A stretch of 64,000 nt of DNA, taken from Dendrolimus kikuchii. Lineage: Eukaryota > Arthropoda > Insecta > Lepidoptera > Lasiocampidae. This document shows, one piece after another, positions 1-10,254 of this stretch (positions within the stretch are counted from its first letter, which is position 1; each line of letters begins with the position of its first letter). The position numbers and the translations under genes were made by a program. Under the pieces are notes generated by a model, which was not told where the DNA came from, made no database searches, and saw only the letters and a program-made list of their open reading frames with translations. Where the stretch lies: NCBI GenBank assembly GCA_019925095.2, contig CM034388.1, forward strand, positions 28,154,934 to 28,218,933, written 5' to 3'.

Positions 1-1
1 T

Positions 2-1777
2 GTGTCTGGAGTAAAAGCTTATTGTCTGGTGAACCCGAGACTTCTCTGGGTCCGCCTAAAACTGGGGATCACGCGAGTTTTTCTGGTCGCAGCTTATGCT
101 CCCGTCAGCTCAGCGGATCCCCAAGAACTCGAGAAGTTTTGGGAGTCTGTGAGAGAAATTCTGGATCTGGCTGAAGGGAACGAAAGACTAATTATGTGTG
201 GTGATCTTAATGGCTGGGTGGGGACCAAACGAGACGGCCTTGAGGCTGTCCTTGGACCCTATGGTGACAAGAGAGTGAACGATGCTGGTAGGCCAATCAT
301 AGACGTATGCATGGAAAGAAACTTGCTTGTGTCGAACACCCTATTCCATCATAAGGATATTCACACGTATACATGGAGAATGAATGATCAGAAAAGTATG
401 ATTGATCTGATTTTAATTGATAGTCGCCTCCGAAACAGAATAATGGATACAAGAGCCTACAGAGGCCCCACTCTTGAAACGGACCACTACCTGGTGATAA
501 GCCGGTTTGTGGGCCTTTTCAAGAAGTGGAGACACTGGCGAGTGCGTACCAATTTCGGGGAGCTTGAAAGAATAAAGTGTGAAAAATTGGAAGATGTTAG
601 TGTAAGGAGTATGTATGCGCGCCTAGTCGAAGAAAGGCTTGCAAAAGCGGACTTCTCCGACTTAGATGTGGATAATGACTGGGATAGTATGAAAGAAAGT
701 ATAGTGGAAAGCGCAAAAGAAGCATGTGGATGCGCGAAGAGGCACATAACAACGAAAGGTGATGAATGGTGGGACGCGGATGTTAAATCCAGCGTAGAGA
801 GAAAGAGAAAAGCCTGGCTGGATTATGTTGCTTCCTTGCAACAGAATGACAGTATGAAAGAGATGAAGAAAGAAATTTATCGCCTCTGCAAGAATGAAAC
901 CAAAGCTTTAGTGAAAGAGAAGCGTGAAAGAATAAAATTGAAAGAAGAAGAGAAGCTGACGGAGAACTTCGAGGCGAATACCAAACTCTTTTGGAGAGAG
1001 GTTAAGAAGTCTCGGGGTTGTTCGTCAGCTTCCAGAATGGAAAGAATAAAATCTAAAGCAGGGGACGTTCTTGCTAACCCACAAGAGGTATTAGCGCGAT
1101 GGAGTGAATATTTTAGAGAAATGTATGATAATATCCCGGATGCTGGCACCACGACTGAGTCTGTGACCGACTCCGAGGAGTCAGCATCCGAGATCACTTT
1201 GGAAGAGATCGAATGGTCGATAAGAAGTCTGAAAAATGGAAAGGCAGTAGGAATCGATAGTGTGTCTGCTGAGATGATCAAATCTGGTGGAACCTGCGTC
1301 CGGGACGCTTTCCTGTCCTTATGCAACTTGTGCTGGAGGACGGGAAAGGTTCCCAAGGACTGGAGGCGCGCTGTCATCGTGCCCTTGTATAAAGGCAAGG
1401 GGTCACGTATGGAGTGCGCCAGCTACAGGGCCATCAGTTTGATCAGCACAGCATCTAAAGTGTATGCGAAGATTATTGAAAAGAGAATGAGAGTTGTATC
1501 CGATGGATTACTGTGGGATGCACAAGGTGGTTTCAGAAATGGAAGGGGATGTATGGATCAAGTTTTCTCTCTCCGCAATATCGTAGAGAAGCAGCTGGCT
1601 ATGGGCCGGAAGGTTTTCTGCGGTTTTGTGGATCTAGAGAAAGCATTTGACAGGGTTGTGCGGAAGGACCTCTGGGACATATTGCCCGGATATGGGATTA
1701 ATGGCCAATTGATGCGTGCTGTGCAGTCCACTTACGAGGGCTGTATGGCATGCGTGCGGGTGGAAGTGTTATGCTAG
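2..1777 (+). pseudogene. LINE ORF2 part 1: endonuclease and 5' half of reverse transcriptase
   Basis: Open from the window edge, 591 codons. Residues 1-170 are an APE-type endonuclease/exonuclease/phosphatase domain: AYAPV near 31-35, CGDLNGW at 66-72 (metal-binding motif) and TDH at 160-162 (catalytic His). A linker of about 230 residues rich in Lys and Glu follows. The reverse transcriptase starts near residue 410 with NGKAVGIDSVSAEMI, then VPLYKGKG, YRAISLIST, GGFRNGRGC and FVDLEKAFD (542-550), which holds the first catalytic Asp. The frame leaves the family at residue 588 and stops at 1775-1777. The fingers are present, but the palm motif with the catalytic Asp pair is missing, so this copy cannot make an active enzyme. 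Confidence 0.85.
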
Positions 1778-2424
1778 AGCAAGTGAATGAGTTTGTATAT
1801 CTTGGATGTGCTTTTAGCAGGGATGGAAGGTACACCGCTGATATAGAAAGAAGAGTGAATTTGGGGAATAGTGTGAATGGAGCGTTAGGTAAACTTCTAG
1901 GCGCTAAGAACCTCAGCCAGAAGGCCCAGCTCGCCGTACACAACGCGGTGCTGGTACCTACGCTCACGTATGGATGCGAGAGTTGGGTATGGAAGAGAGA
2001 GCATGAAAGTAGAGTAAACGCGGTCGAGATGCGAGCACTGCGCAAAATCTGCGGAGTGACGCTCGCGGACCGCGTTCGTAATACCGAAGTAAGAAAGAGA
2101 GTTGGTCTGAAAGAGAGTGTCGGGGTGAAGGTAAGGAAAGGAATGCTCCGGTGGTTCGGGCATGTGGAAAGAATGCATGATGAAAGAATGACTAAACAGA
2201 TATACAATGCAAAAGTGGATGGATGCAGAAGTCGTGGAAGGCCACGACACACCTTCCATGATCAAATTGATCGTGTACTAGCAGAAGGTGATGTCAGGAG
2301 CCTTAAGAACAGACGAGTGTGCATGACAAGAGTTATGAATGTCAAAGAGGCAAGTGAGGTGTGTAAGAATAAGCCTAAATGGCGCTCTATTGTTCGTGCC
2401 TACCCCGCAAGGGAACTGGCGTGA
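1750..2424 (+). pseudogene. LINE ORF2 part 2: post-RT C-terminal domain
   Basis: In a different frame from the preceding segment, overlapping it by 28 bases. From MLEQVNEFVYLGCAFSRDG onward it matches the region after the palm in RTE/BovB-like proteins: FVYLG box, LTYGCESWV, LRWFGHVERM and GRPRHTF, ending PARELA. The first seven codons are junction sequence, not a real start. An internal deletion that also shifts frame explains the join. The stop at 2422-2424 is followed directly by the TATG-rich tail. This 3' part is the template for all the truncated copies listed below. Confidence 0.85.
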
Positions 2425-2454
2425 TGTTATGTATGTATGTATGTATGTATTTAC

Positions 2455-2575
2455 TATAGTCTGGGTGTCTGGAATCGGCCCCAGAGTAGTACGTTGTATA
2501 TTACCCATAACACAAGCGTAACTTGCTTAATTTGGAGATATAAAATATGTGTGTTTGTCTGCCGATTATTATTAA
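2455..2575 (+). repeat. SINE-1, 3' half
   Basis: From TATAGTCTGGGTG to the T/A-rich end near 2575 this matches the second half of the complete SINE-1 at 34083-34318, including ACACAAGCGTaACTTGCTTA and the GTGTGTTTGTCTGCCGA end. The 5' (tRNA-like) half is absent because the RTE tail abuts here. No coding capacity. Confidence 0.7.
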
Positions 2576-2599
2576 AAAAAAAATAGCAATTGTCGTATT

Positions 2600-3405
2600 T
2601 GTTTGAGTGTTCCGAGTAACGGCGGTTTATGTTAGGACTCCTAGGACGCATCGTGCGTTTTATGGCCCTATACGTTACGTTATGCTTGCAAAGGAGGAGG
2701 CGGAGCGGAAGCGTCAGCGCACGTCACTGCGCCGCTCCCGCCAAAAGAGGACGCATCGTGCGTTTTATGGCCCTATACGTTACGTTATGCTTGCAAAGGA
2801 GGAGGCGGAGCGGAAGCGTCAGCGCACGTCACTGCGCCGCTCCCGCCAAAAGAGGACGCATCGTGCGTTTTATGGCCCTATACGTTACGTTATGCTTGCA
2901 AAGGAGGAGGCGGAGCGGAAGCGTCAGCGCATGTCACTGCTCCGCTTCCGCCAAAAGAGGACGCGTCGGCGCCGGAAGGCTAGCATGGACCTTCGTTCAC
3001 CGTAAGCGGGCGGCGTGGGTGGGGCCCCTTGGCGTTTCTCACTCACCTGCATATGCCGTCGAGATGGAAGCGCCACGCACGGAGAGCTCGAAGATGCCGG
3101 GGGATGGTAGTCTCCTGGCATTGGAAGTAGCCTTACGAGGCCCGCGTCTGCCAGGGCTAGTGGAGAGGCTTGGTCATGTACCCGTATGCCTGGGATAGGA
3201 CGCAGGACGGAACACTCACGGGTTTTAGTGCGTATCCCTAACTGGGGAGTGGCAAAAGCATGGCACCAATTCTGACTAGGCATTCTAGTGCCACCCCCGA
3301 TCTGGCGAATCCCATACACGGGTCGCGGATTATCCCGCCAAAGTTATGCCCTTGTCGCGGCTTATGGTCCTCAATCGAATTTATCCTGGTTAAGAAAAAG
3401 GACTG
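2600..3405 (+). mobile_element. R1-clade LINE 3' end (C-terminal tail plus 3' UTR)
   Basis: The reading YVMLAKEEAERKRQRTS matches the usual C-terminus of R1-clade ORF2 proteins (FCE-VM--KE-AER-RE). Downstream is a GC-rich 3' UTR containing GGTTTTAGTGCGTATCCCTAAC, a GGCGAATCCCATACACGGGT stretch and a CCTCAATCG block. The same UTR blocks recur at 3405-3940, 10720-11170 and 23865-24190. Only the last coding residues remain, and they are triplicated (next entry). Clade assignment rests on the C-terminal motif and on the copy at 14600-15200, where more of it survives. Confidence 0.6.
2644..2958 (+). repeat. 105-bp tandem repeat, 3 units, in frame
   Basis: GGACGCATCGTGCG begins at 2644, 2749 and 2854, and the next GGACGC at 2959 returns to single-copy element. 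Each unit is exactly 105 bp (35 codons), so the reading frame stays open through all three. Units 1 and 2 are nearly identical; unit 3 has a few substitutions (CACGTCACTGCGC becomes CATGTCACTGCTC). Each encodes one copy of the basic R1 tail, AKEEAERKRQRTSLRRSRQK. Confidence 0.9.
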
Positions 3406-3940
3406 CTAGGACCTCGCGGAATGTCTAGACTATGTCCCATGACACTGGAAGTAGGGCGAAGGACGGAAACACGAGGGATTTTTTTTAATTTTTTTTTTAT
3501 TGCAGGAGTTCAGCAGACAGGCAGACGGCCCAGTTGATGGAAAGCGGTTACCATCGCCTATGGACATTTGCAACACCAAAGGTGCTACAAATGCGCTGCT
3601 GCTCTCTTAAAGGAGACTGGAACCTGGTCACTAAAGCCGGAACACAACACAAGGTTGTTATGGCGGCATACTCTAGACCAGGGGTCGTCGCCATCCAGTC
3701 GAGTAAATACCCTACCACCTGGCTGCAGGTTGTTTAGTCGCCTCTTATGACAGGCCGCCAGGCCGCAGGAAATTGTATTCTTTCTCCGTTCCTGCACAGA
3801 TTATAGTGGGCATCCCCGATTTGGATGACAATGGTACTCTTTCGGGGGTAAAGACCCACCCTGACATTGCTAATCCCCCACGCCCCCACCGTGCTTCCCC
3901 CGCTGTGGTTAGTTCTTGATCGGATTTCCCCTCATTAGAA
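3405..3940 (+). mobile_element. R1-type 3' UTR fragment split by Rep-A
   Basis: A second, more diverged copy of the R1-type UTR. The left part (3405-3480) carries GGGCGAAGGACGG and GAGGGATTTT. The right part (about 3800-3940) resumes with TATAGTGGGCATCCCCGAT and ends with GATCGGATTTCCCC. In intact copies these two parts are adjacent, so the Rep-A copy at 3481-3800 inserted into it. Confidence 0.6.
3481..3800 (-). repeat. Rep-A retroposon, full-length copy
   Basis: Rep-A is the most frequent repeat here. In sense orientation it begins TCCGTGCAGGAACGGAGAAA, has GGCCTGTCGTAAGAGGCGAC, CCAGGTGGTAGGGTATTTG, GACCAGGTTCCAGTCTCCC and GCAAATGTCCATAGGCGATG, and ends CTGAACTCCTGCAATAAA plus poly(A), about 310 bp. 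This copy is antisense, with its poly(T) at the left. No intact ORF is shared by all copies. A terminal AATAAA with poly(A) fits RNA-mediated copying, either as a SINE or as the 3' end of a longer LINE. Confidence 0.8.
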
Positions 3941-5529
3941 AAGTAAAAAAATATGTTATGAATTACTAGAATTAAATCATTTAGTTTGGCCCACATTTTA
4001 GCGACGTTGAGACGATGTAAAATATATACATAAATGCTTATCTGATAACATCAGAAGTAAGAGAATGAATAAATAATATTCGATCATTTGTTGTTGATCA
4101 TATATTGTAGAGACGACATAAAAATTGGGCCCAACCTGGTCCGATGACCTCCAACCATCCCTTCAGTTATCCCATTCCTCGCAATTCAATTTCATATATA
4201 TAGTCAAGGTGGGGAAGTCGTTCAATGAGGTAAGAACATACACTACTCGTTTTTTAACTTTTTTAAACGGAATTTAATGCCAGCTACAATTACTATAAAA
4301 TATTTAAAACTACCGTCAATTATATTATTATATGTGCGAAGTGTAAAATATCCGATAACTTGTGAATAGCTGTTATAGATATTAAATAATAAGAGTATTT
4401 AGTAAATAGAAAAACGTAGGTTAAACTATATCTTGCACAGAAGCAAGCAAGGAATACTTGCTTGCTGTGGATTATACTAATTTATCTCTACATTCCTTTT
4501 AAAAGAATAAGGCGAAGGTATAGGTCTTTGCTCTTATTAAGACAGAATTGCTAACACATGTGCCAATAGAAATGCAGTGTTTAAGTTTTTATATATAGTG
4601 TATTATCTATGGTTTAAGTTGCGAAAGTATTCTTTAATATCTACTGAAAGCGAAGATTTATATACAGGGCCGTCTTAATCATATTGATCGCCGCGGGGGT
4701 ACGAGTTGTAAATGATTAAATGTATCTTCCCTGTAAATATCGGAGTTATTTTCATATGCCAACTTTTGTTCTAGGTTAAGCTATTGTGATCATCTCTGTC
4801 CATGTTCTCTGTTTTTTTTTGCAAAACAAAGAGTTTATGCATGGTATATTTGGGTAGGTGCTAGGCCTGCGGTCCCTACCTCGGGTACGGGTACTATGAA
4901 CCCCTTGCACCCTCGGGTAAATATGGCCCTGTTCATATAGAGCAATAAAATTAAAATTTGAATAGGATATCAAATACAAGTCTGGTCATATTGCATATGT
5001 CAAGTATATAGTTCTTAACTACAGGGTGGCAAAATAAAGTAGAAAAAAATAGGGGCGCCACTTTCGCAAATTTGTCTAAACTTTAGCAATCCCATTAGGT
5101 CAAGAGTAATGTCTATACGTACTAGTGATTTTTAATACGATATCATACATCTTGCAAGTATCAGTTGCTTTAGTTACGACGTATGAATGTTGTCAACATA
5201 GCCACATGTTTATTTAATAATAATGACTATAATTTTATAAACAAGAGCTTTAACACCTTGTGGTACTTAACAGAACAATTATTTGACTGAAAGAAGCTAA
5301 ACTAATTATTACAAACCTATCATGTCGGCTGTTCTTTGGTAAATATCATCGAATTATAACGAAAAGATTTTGGCATCAAATTCCACTAGACTTCCTTGGT
5401 AAACTTTAAAAATCATTGCTCACGTGAAACTTGGTATTGTTACATGCGTATTTAACTATTTTTAGCGGATTTTAGACTCAGATCGACGTTAAAATTAAAA
5501 TAACATGAATAAAATCGCTTTGTTTATGA
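3940..5529. other. No gene seen; AT-rich flank with one short hairpin
   Basis: No ORF resembles a protein family. The one structure noted is a perfect hairpin at 4442-4466: 10-bp arms AGCAAGCAAG/CTTGCTTGCT around a 5-nt loop. The rest appears to be non-coding. Confidence 0.5.
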
Positions 5530-5799
5530 CTTTTTTTAAGTTTATGGCTTGGAAACTAGGCCTTTAAGCCAGGCGCAGTTGTATTGTAGGCTACAATCGA
5601 CGCCGTATAACAGAGTTCTTGTGAAAACTCGAAAGCCACATTTGACTATACAGTTCACATTTCTCACAAAAACACATAATTACTACCCAAAAACTATCAA
5701 TATCCTACAACTATTGTTCATTTTAGAGTAATTTTACACATTTTTAGAAAATAAAACTGCATAGCACAACGTCCCCTTTCAGTTCCCGCAAAAAAACTC
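5530..5799 (-). repeat. Rep-C SINE-like retroposon, copy 1
   Basis: Antisense copy of Rep-C. In sense it begins GTTTTTTTGCGGGAACTGAA and ends GCCATAAACTTAAAAAAA. Flanked by an exact 10-bp direct repeat TTGTTTATGA at 5520-5529 and 5800-5809, so the element boundaries are firm. It is about 50 bp shorter than the 7322 copy through an internal deletion near the tail. Confidence 0.8.
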
Positions 5800-5809
5800 T
5801 TGTTTATGA

Positions 5810-7309
5810 TTCACTGACCTTGAATACAGATAAAATAGAATATTGCCAGAAGGCAAAAAAAAAGCTCACGTTCTAGACATTACGGTCAGTATATATTATT
5901 GTTTTCTAAATTAGAATAAAAGGGAGCCGATACTGCTACTAACCCGATCCATTACATTTCCGATTCAGTTCGAAAATTTAACGTATTCAGATAACGAAGC
6001 AAGCCTTAATTTGATTATTGAAACCATTTCCCCGCTCCGGCGAAACAATCGCATCGCAGCCATTCCCCGAATAACACGAATATTGTCATCTAGTATCCAA
6101 TTATTGGAGAACGTTGGCCGCACCGAAACATCGGAATTTCCCGACAAACTTTATGTCTCTATTCATTAAAAGCGGGTGGCACTAATTAAAATTGTTTAGT
6201 GAGTGTAACGCGAGAAATAAATCGATGCGGGAACGCAGGGGCATGTTATCGATTTTTGTTTCGCGTTTTAAGACCGCTACATATTTGCCGGGCTGACATT
6301 AACGCCGAAGTGTTGGTGTACAATGCGCTACTTGTCGGCCTATACAAAAGAGGTGCGATTCGCAGCCAGCAAGCGTTAAATATATAGCCCGAATCGGCTC
6401 CACTCGTAAATAAGCCGGGCGTCGATGTATGCCTTCGGATGCTTTGTTCGCTTTGAGATAACATCTTTTCCGGTAAATAGAGCTTGTTGTATGTAACACG
6501 GTATGTAGATTTTATTTGTTCGATCAGTTGTACCATCGATACATATCGGTAAAGCGATTTCAATGTTGAATTATGCTCACTAACGCCCCAGCTACACTTA
6601 CAGTTGTAGCCAAGCGTGTAATGCGTTATTTGAGATGCGACTTTGTTGACAATGTTTGCTAGCGCCGAGAAACACCTTATAACTCCTCTCTCCCTAGCCT
6701 CGATATCAAGAAAAATAATAAATTTTAAATGAAGAATGCGTAAACAAGAGAAAACTCTCACATCGTGTTAGTACTGTCACCGCAACATATCTATATATGG
6801 TTGGAACACGAGCTAATGAAAACTGCTTTTAATTAAATAAATAACTTTATTCGTCTAAGTCAAATCCTAGTGGTGTATTAAGTTCCGGGGGATGAGCGCA
6901 GTGTGGCGGTAGACTGGTGGCACTCTTCCCTTTTTCTTCTTTCACATCCCTTTGCTTTCTTCCGGCCATTACATCGCGTCCGCAATATTAAATACATAAA
7001 TCATTTGTATACTATACTAATGTCCTTGCTACATCTGGGATAATGTTAGCGTTAATGTCATGCAAATATACACTAATGATGCTAATCTTTAACGCGTTAT
7101 TTCTAACACTAAAAGTAAGATACATTTGGATACAGTCACTAATACTGACACACGTAGAGCAGGGGCATAAGGAAATAGAACTTAGTGGCATATGCCCCAA
7201 TCTATTATCGTTTATTGTTCATAATGAAACGAAATCCTGTGATTGTCTCTAGTTCCTATTTAATTTATTCAAATCATTTATAGAGAGCAGAGCTCTTATG
7301 GAATGGAGG
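5810..7309. other. No gene supported; short shared motif
   Basis: A 171-codon open frame on the - strand (6246-6761) has no domain I recognise and no conserved context, so I do not call it a gene. About 6605-6680 (AATGCGTTATTTGAGATGCGAC and flanks) has relatives near 17045-17100 and 35990-36030, and CTACATCTGGGATAATGTTAG at 7029 recurs at 17017. This suggests a small, old dispersed repeat. Confidence 0.4.
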
Positions 7310-7321
7310 TCGGCCATCTTA

Positions 7322-7645
7322 TTTTTATTTTATTCAAGTTTATGGCTTGGCAGCTAGGCCTTTAAACCAGATCTTAGTTTACAATATAGTTTCTTCATTT
7401 TCTTAAGCCTATGTGTAGCACAGCTGAACTGTAGGTAATCAGCTAGCGCCATTCAACGGAGGTCTTGTGAAAACTCAAAAGGCCACATTTGACTATACAG
7501 TTCACATTTCTCACAAAACACATAATTACTACTCAAAAACTATCAATATCCTACAATTATTGTTCATTTTAGAGTAATTTTACACAATTTTAGAAAATAA
7601 AACTGCACAGCGCAACATCTCCTTTCAGTTCTCGCCAAAAACTCC
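7322..7645 (-). repeat. Rep-C SINE-like retroposon, copy 2
   Basis: Complete antisense copy, about 324 bp, with an exact 12-bp target-site duplication TCGGCCATCTTA at 7310-7321 and 7646-7657. In sense it begins GGAGTTTTTGGCGAGAACTG and ends GCCATAAACTTGAATAAAAT, an A-rich tail. It shows no recognisable tRNA boxes and no ORF. The exact TSD indicates a fairly recent insertion by a LINE enzyme. Confidence 0.88.
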
Positions 7646-7659
7646 TCGGCCATCTTAAG

Positions 7660-8300
7660 AAGGAAGCTACCACAGACAATACATGTTATAGAACTGTCTG
7701 TCAAGTTTAAGGATTTGTTGCGTTCCATTTAACAGTTCATCAAAATAAACAAATGCAAAATAAATAGTTACAATAATTGTATGGTTTATAACTGGTTTCA
7801 ATAACTTTATATCTATCGGTTCGTTCGTACACGACGGATTGTTGTTGTTAATACATGATACGTTAAATTATTGTCTGTAGAATGTAGAGAAAATAACAAA
7901 AAGTTTTCAGGAATTTTTAACATTTTGCTGATGATAGGCGAAAGCAGCGACTTTCTTAAAAGCTTTTGTGTGTTTTTGATTGGCGAACAATCGTTTATCT
8001 CATTTCAATTGGACAGGAGCGGACACATGTTGCAAAAATGCGCTGAATCCAAATCCGGCCCAGATTCAAAATTTTGAACCGCATCACATAAAAGTAGATG
8101 GGTCTGGTCTAAGGTACAGACCATTTTTTTTTGTGGGCCGGTGTTATTATTTTTCAATCAACAGATGAAAGTTCTTCATAGGATAAACTACACGATGGAA
8201 AAATTAAAAATGACAGTTCGAATTAATAAAACGGTTGAATTGTGCTACTTTTGAATTCTGTCAGGTTATAATTTATTAGACTGATAACTTTTATATGATG
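7660..8300. other. No gene or repeat recognised
   Basis: AT-rich sequence with only short open frames, none family-like. Likely plain intergenic sequence upstream of SRF. Confidence 0.4.
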
Positions 8301-8304
8301 AAAA

Positions 8305-8511
8305 ATCAACCCAAATTAAGCAAGTTACGCTTGTATTTTAGGTAATATACAACGCACTACTCTGAGGCTGATCCCAGACACCCAGATCATTGTAAATAAC
8401 GGAGAAAGTTCGTTTCCGAAATTTACCATACCAGGAATGTAACCCGGAGCCTCTGCGTTGCAGTGAGGTCGGCAAAGGCTTAGCTCGCTCAACCACAGAG
8501 GACGTCAATTA
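8305..8511 (-). repeat. SINE-1 (tRNA-derived), near full length
   Basis: Antisense copy of SINE-1. Read on the - strand it starts CCTCTGTGGTTGAGCGAGCT (A-box-like), continues CACTGCAACGCAGAGGCTCC and GGGTTACATTCC (B-box-like, compare GGTTCGANNCC), then GGTAAATTTCGGAAACG, and ends CTTGCTTAATTTGGGTTGA. The internal promoter boxes indicate a tRNA-derived head transcribed by RNA polymerase III. It is not a working tRNA gene, because no cloverleaf with paired acceptor stem can be drawn. Confidence 0.75.
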
Positions 8512-9090
8512 GTAAGAACGTCAAGGTAGCAGCACGATTACATAAACGCAACTTATTTGAACATTTGATTCTTGCGCTGGCCACTTTAATCGCCACTTTC
8601 CTGCCTGCTGCCGTGGAAGTGGGCATAACGTAAACTAGGGGTCAGAATACATGGCTACTTTAAAAAAAAAATAACATTGATTCAAAGTAGGAGCCAATGA
8701 CGCAAAGTGATATTAAGTACGATAAGTAAGGTTTGAATAGGCGGGCATAATTCAGGCAACAGCTAATCAAAGTCCACGGGTCATCGACATCCGACAGCTA
8801 TGACAACTACCCTGACTACGCGTCACATGATTTCTGAATCTAACGGGACAGTTTAGTAATGGAATTTAGCTCACTTATCTTGTATTTTACGTATTATCAG
8901 TGTTCTATCTCAAAGATTAAACTAAACTATGAAGTAAAAAACTTAGATAATAAAAAGTATTATAAACATATTTACATATAAAAATATAATCCAAATCGCT
9001 GCCGGTCGCTCCCCGCGTTCGTAAAATAGTTCAGTGATTATTTTGTACTCATTTTGTAGTTGTACTCATGAAACTTCGCTTGCATTGCCG
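8512..9090. other. No gene recognised
   Basis: No supported coding sequence and no repeat shared with the rest of the window was found here. Confidence 0.35.
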
Positions 9091-9094
9091 TTTC

Positions 9095-9330
9095 GACGTC
9101 ATCATCATCATCATCCGAGTGTTAAATCCCGAATACGTTCGAAGCGTTCGTGTTCGCGTTCGCTTTCGGCATCCCTTCTATTGAGATCATTGATATACGT
9201 GAGATCCTTCACAACGCCAATATAGTATTTCCTGGGCCTACCTCTTCGACCGGGATCTAGTGGAGGAGGCATGGCTAGATATTTTCTCCTCACATAACTA
9301 GCCGGTTTCCGTAAGTGACTCTCTTGAAGT
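9095..9330 (-). mobile_element. LINE 3' relic with ATG-repeat tail
   Basis: On the - strand a 60-codon frame (9293-9111) contains PGRRGRPRKYYIGVVKDL and then ERERFERIRDL-like charged sequence, resembling the GRPRKRW--V--DL tail of RTE-like reverse transcriptases. Just after the stop comes a run of ATGATGATG (the + strand CATCATCATCATCATC near 9099-9116), the kind of simple-repeat tail RTE-like elements carry. It belongs to a different family from the TATG-tailed RTE. Old and truncated. Confidence 0.4.
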
Positions 9331-9499
9331 TTTCGGTCATGAAGACTGCCGCCGATGCGGGAATTCTTGACGGGGTTCTTCGGCGTGAGTCACATCACTC
9401 TTGCTTGCAAGAGCCCTTTAGACGTACTTGTTAGTAAATTGCAACGGCGGTACAGAAATAAATGCGACTTTAGCGCCATATTTTTGGCTATATTCGTGT

Positions 9500-9720
9500 A
9501 TCCTAAAAAAACGACGTTATTTATAGGTATAAAAAAGTATCTTAAGAATTGACCCAAGATATAATTTAGCTCTGTGTCGAATTTAATTTAAATACGTTCA
9601 GTAGTTTTTATGTGATAAAAAGTAGTTTTTATCTGACAAAAACTAGTTTTTCTGTGATAAAAACGATTGAACGTATTTAAATTAACCTCTAATAGACAAA
9701 AAGACAGAGAAACGTATATT
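9500..9720. repeat. Helitron/Lep1-like relic containing a 101-bp palindrome
   Basis: Contains TTTATAGGTATAAAAAAGTA and AATACGTTCAGTAGTTTTTA, wording typical of lepidopteran short-repeat families. From 9584 to 9684 it folds on itself: outer 17-bp arms TAATTTAAATACGTTCA/TGAACGTATTTAAATTA are perfect, enclosing three ~21-bp units (GTAGTTTTTATGTGATAAAA and variants), each itself a quasi-palindrome. Confidence 0.6.
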
Positions 9721-9885
9721 CTAAAAGTAGTAATCTCGCATTCTGCTAGTCCGAAATAGCCCCAACATTTTTTTTAAGCGCACTTTACAAATTCAGCACC
9801 TCTAACAGATTTATTATATTATAGAGGTTAAACAGTCATGAGCACTCAAATTTTGAAATTATCGTCGGGGAAAAGTTTAGTCTAG

Positions 9886-9930
9886 GTGTTAGTCAAAGAT
9901 CTGGCCAGATTCCAGATCTTTGACTAGCAC
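9886..9930. repeat. Hairpin, 19-bp arms, 7-nt loop
   Basis: Arms GTGTTAGTCAAAGATCTGG (9886-9904) and CCAGATCTTTGACTAGCAC (9912-9930) pair at 18 of 19 positions, with one G-T. The loop is CCAGATT. Too short for a typical insect pre-miRNA; a foldback from template switching or a MITE relic are alternatives. Confidence 0.7.
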
Positions 9931-10254
9931 CGTAACGACTGCGGTCGCGTTTTTTTGGTTTCGTCATTACAATTCTCTAATGGTGCGGCTTCTTCTGCGA
10001 TAATATTAAAGGTATGGGCCGATCTGACGATAGGTGTAATGCGTAGTTTTCGATGCGACATTCTTAATGACGTTAAAATTGTCAGATAACGTTTGTATAT
10101 ATACTAATGTGGCTATTCATTAAAGGCATTATTTTGCAAAACTTTAAATAAGATGCTTTCGGCCACAGTCTAAATCTTAACACTGTCGTCATGGAGACTA
10201 GAACTAGAAGTTTCGCTGGCGAAAGCTATTTTAAAAGTAAGAATATTAATCATT

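Larger units (their letters stand above)
1..2456 (+). mobile_element. RTE-clade LINE, internally deleted copy
   Basis: Non-LTR retrotransposon entering from the left edge. It reads endonuclease, first half of the reverse transcriptase, then jumps to the C-terminal domain, and ends in a short 3' UTR with a (TATG)n tail near 2427-2451. A short 3' end with a simple-repeat tail fits the RTE clade, which is common in Lepidoptera. Its last 100-470 bp recur six more times in this window. The right flank (2455 on) is the second half of SINE-1, so the LINE probably inserted into a SINE. The 5' end lies outside the window, so its TSD cannot be checked. Confidence 0.85.

Noticed and set aside
877..1398. 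173-codon - strand frame inside the RTE element
   Set aside because: Shadow of the reverse-transcriptase coding strand, which has clear motifs.
6246..6761. 171-codon frame on the - strand
   Set aside because: No recognisable domain, no conserved neighbours, and part of it overlaps a dispersed repeat motif. Most likely chance.
9886..9930. Hairpin as a microRNA precursor
   Set aside because: The 19-bp stem and 7-nt loop are too short for a normal pre-miRNA, and there is no conservation evidence.
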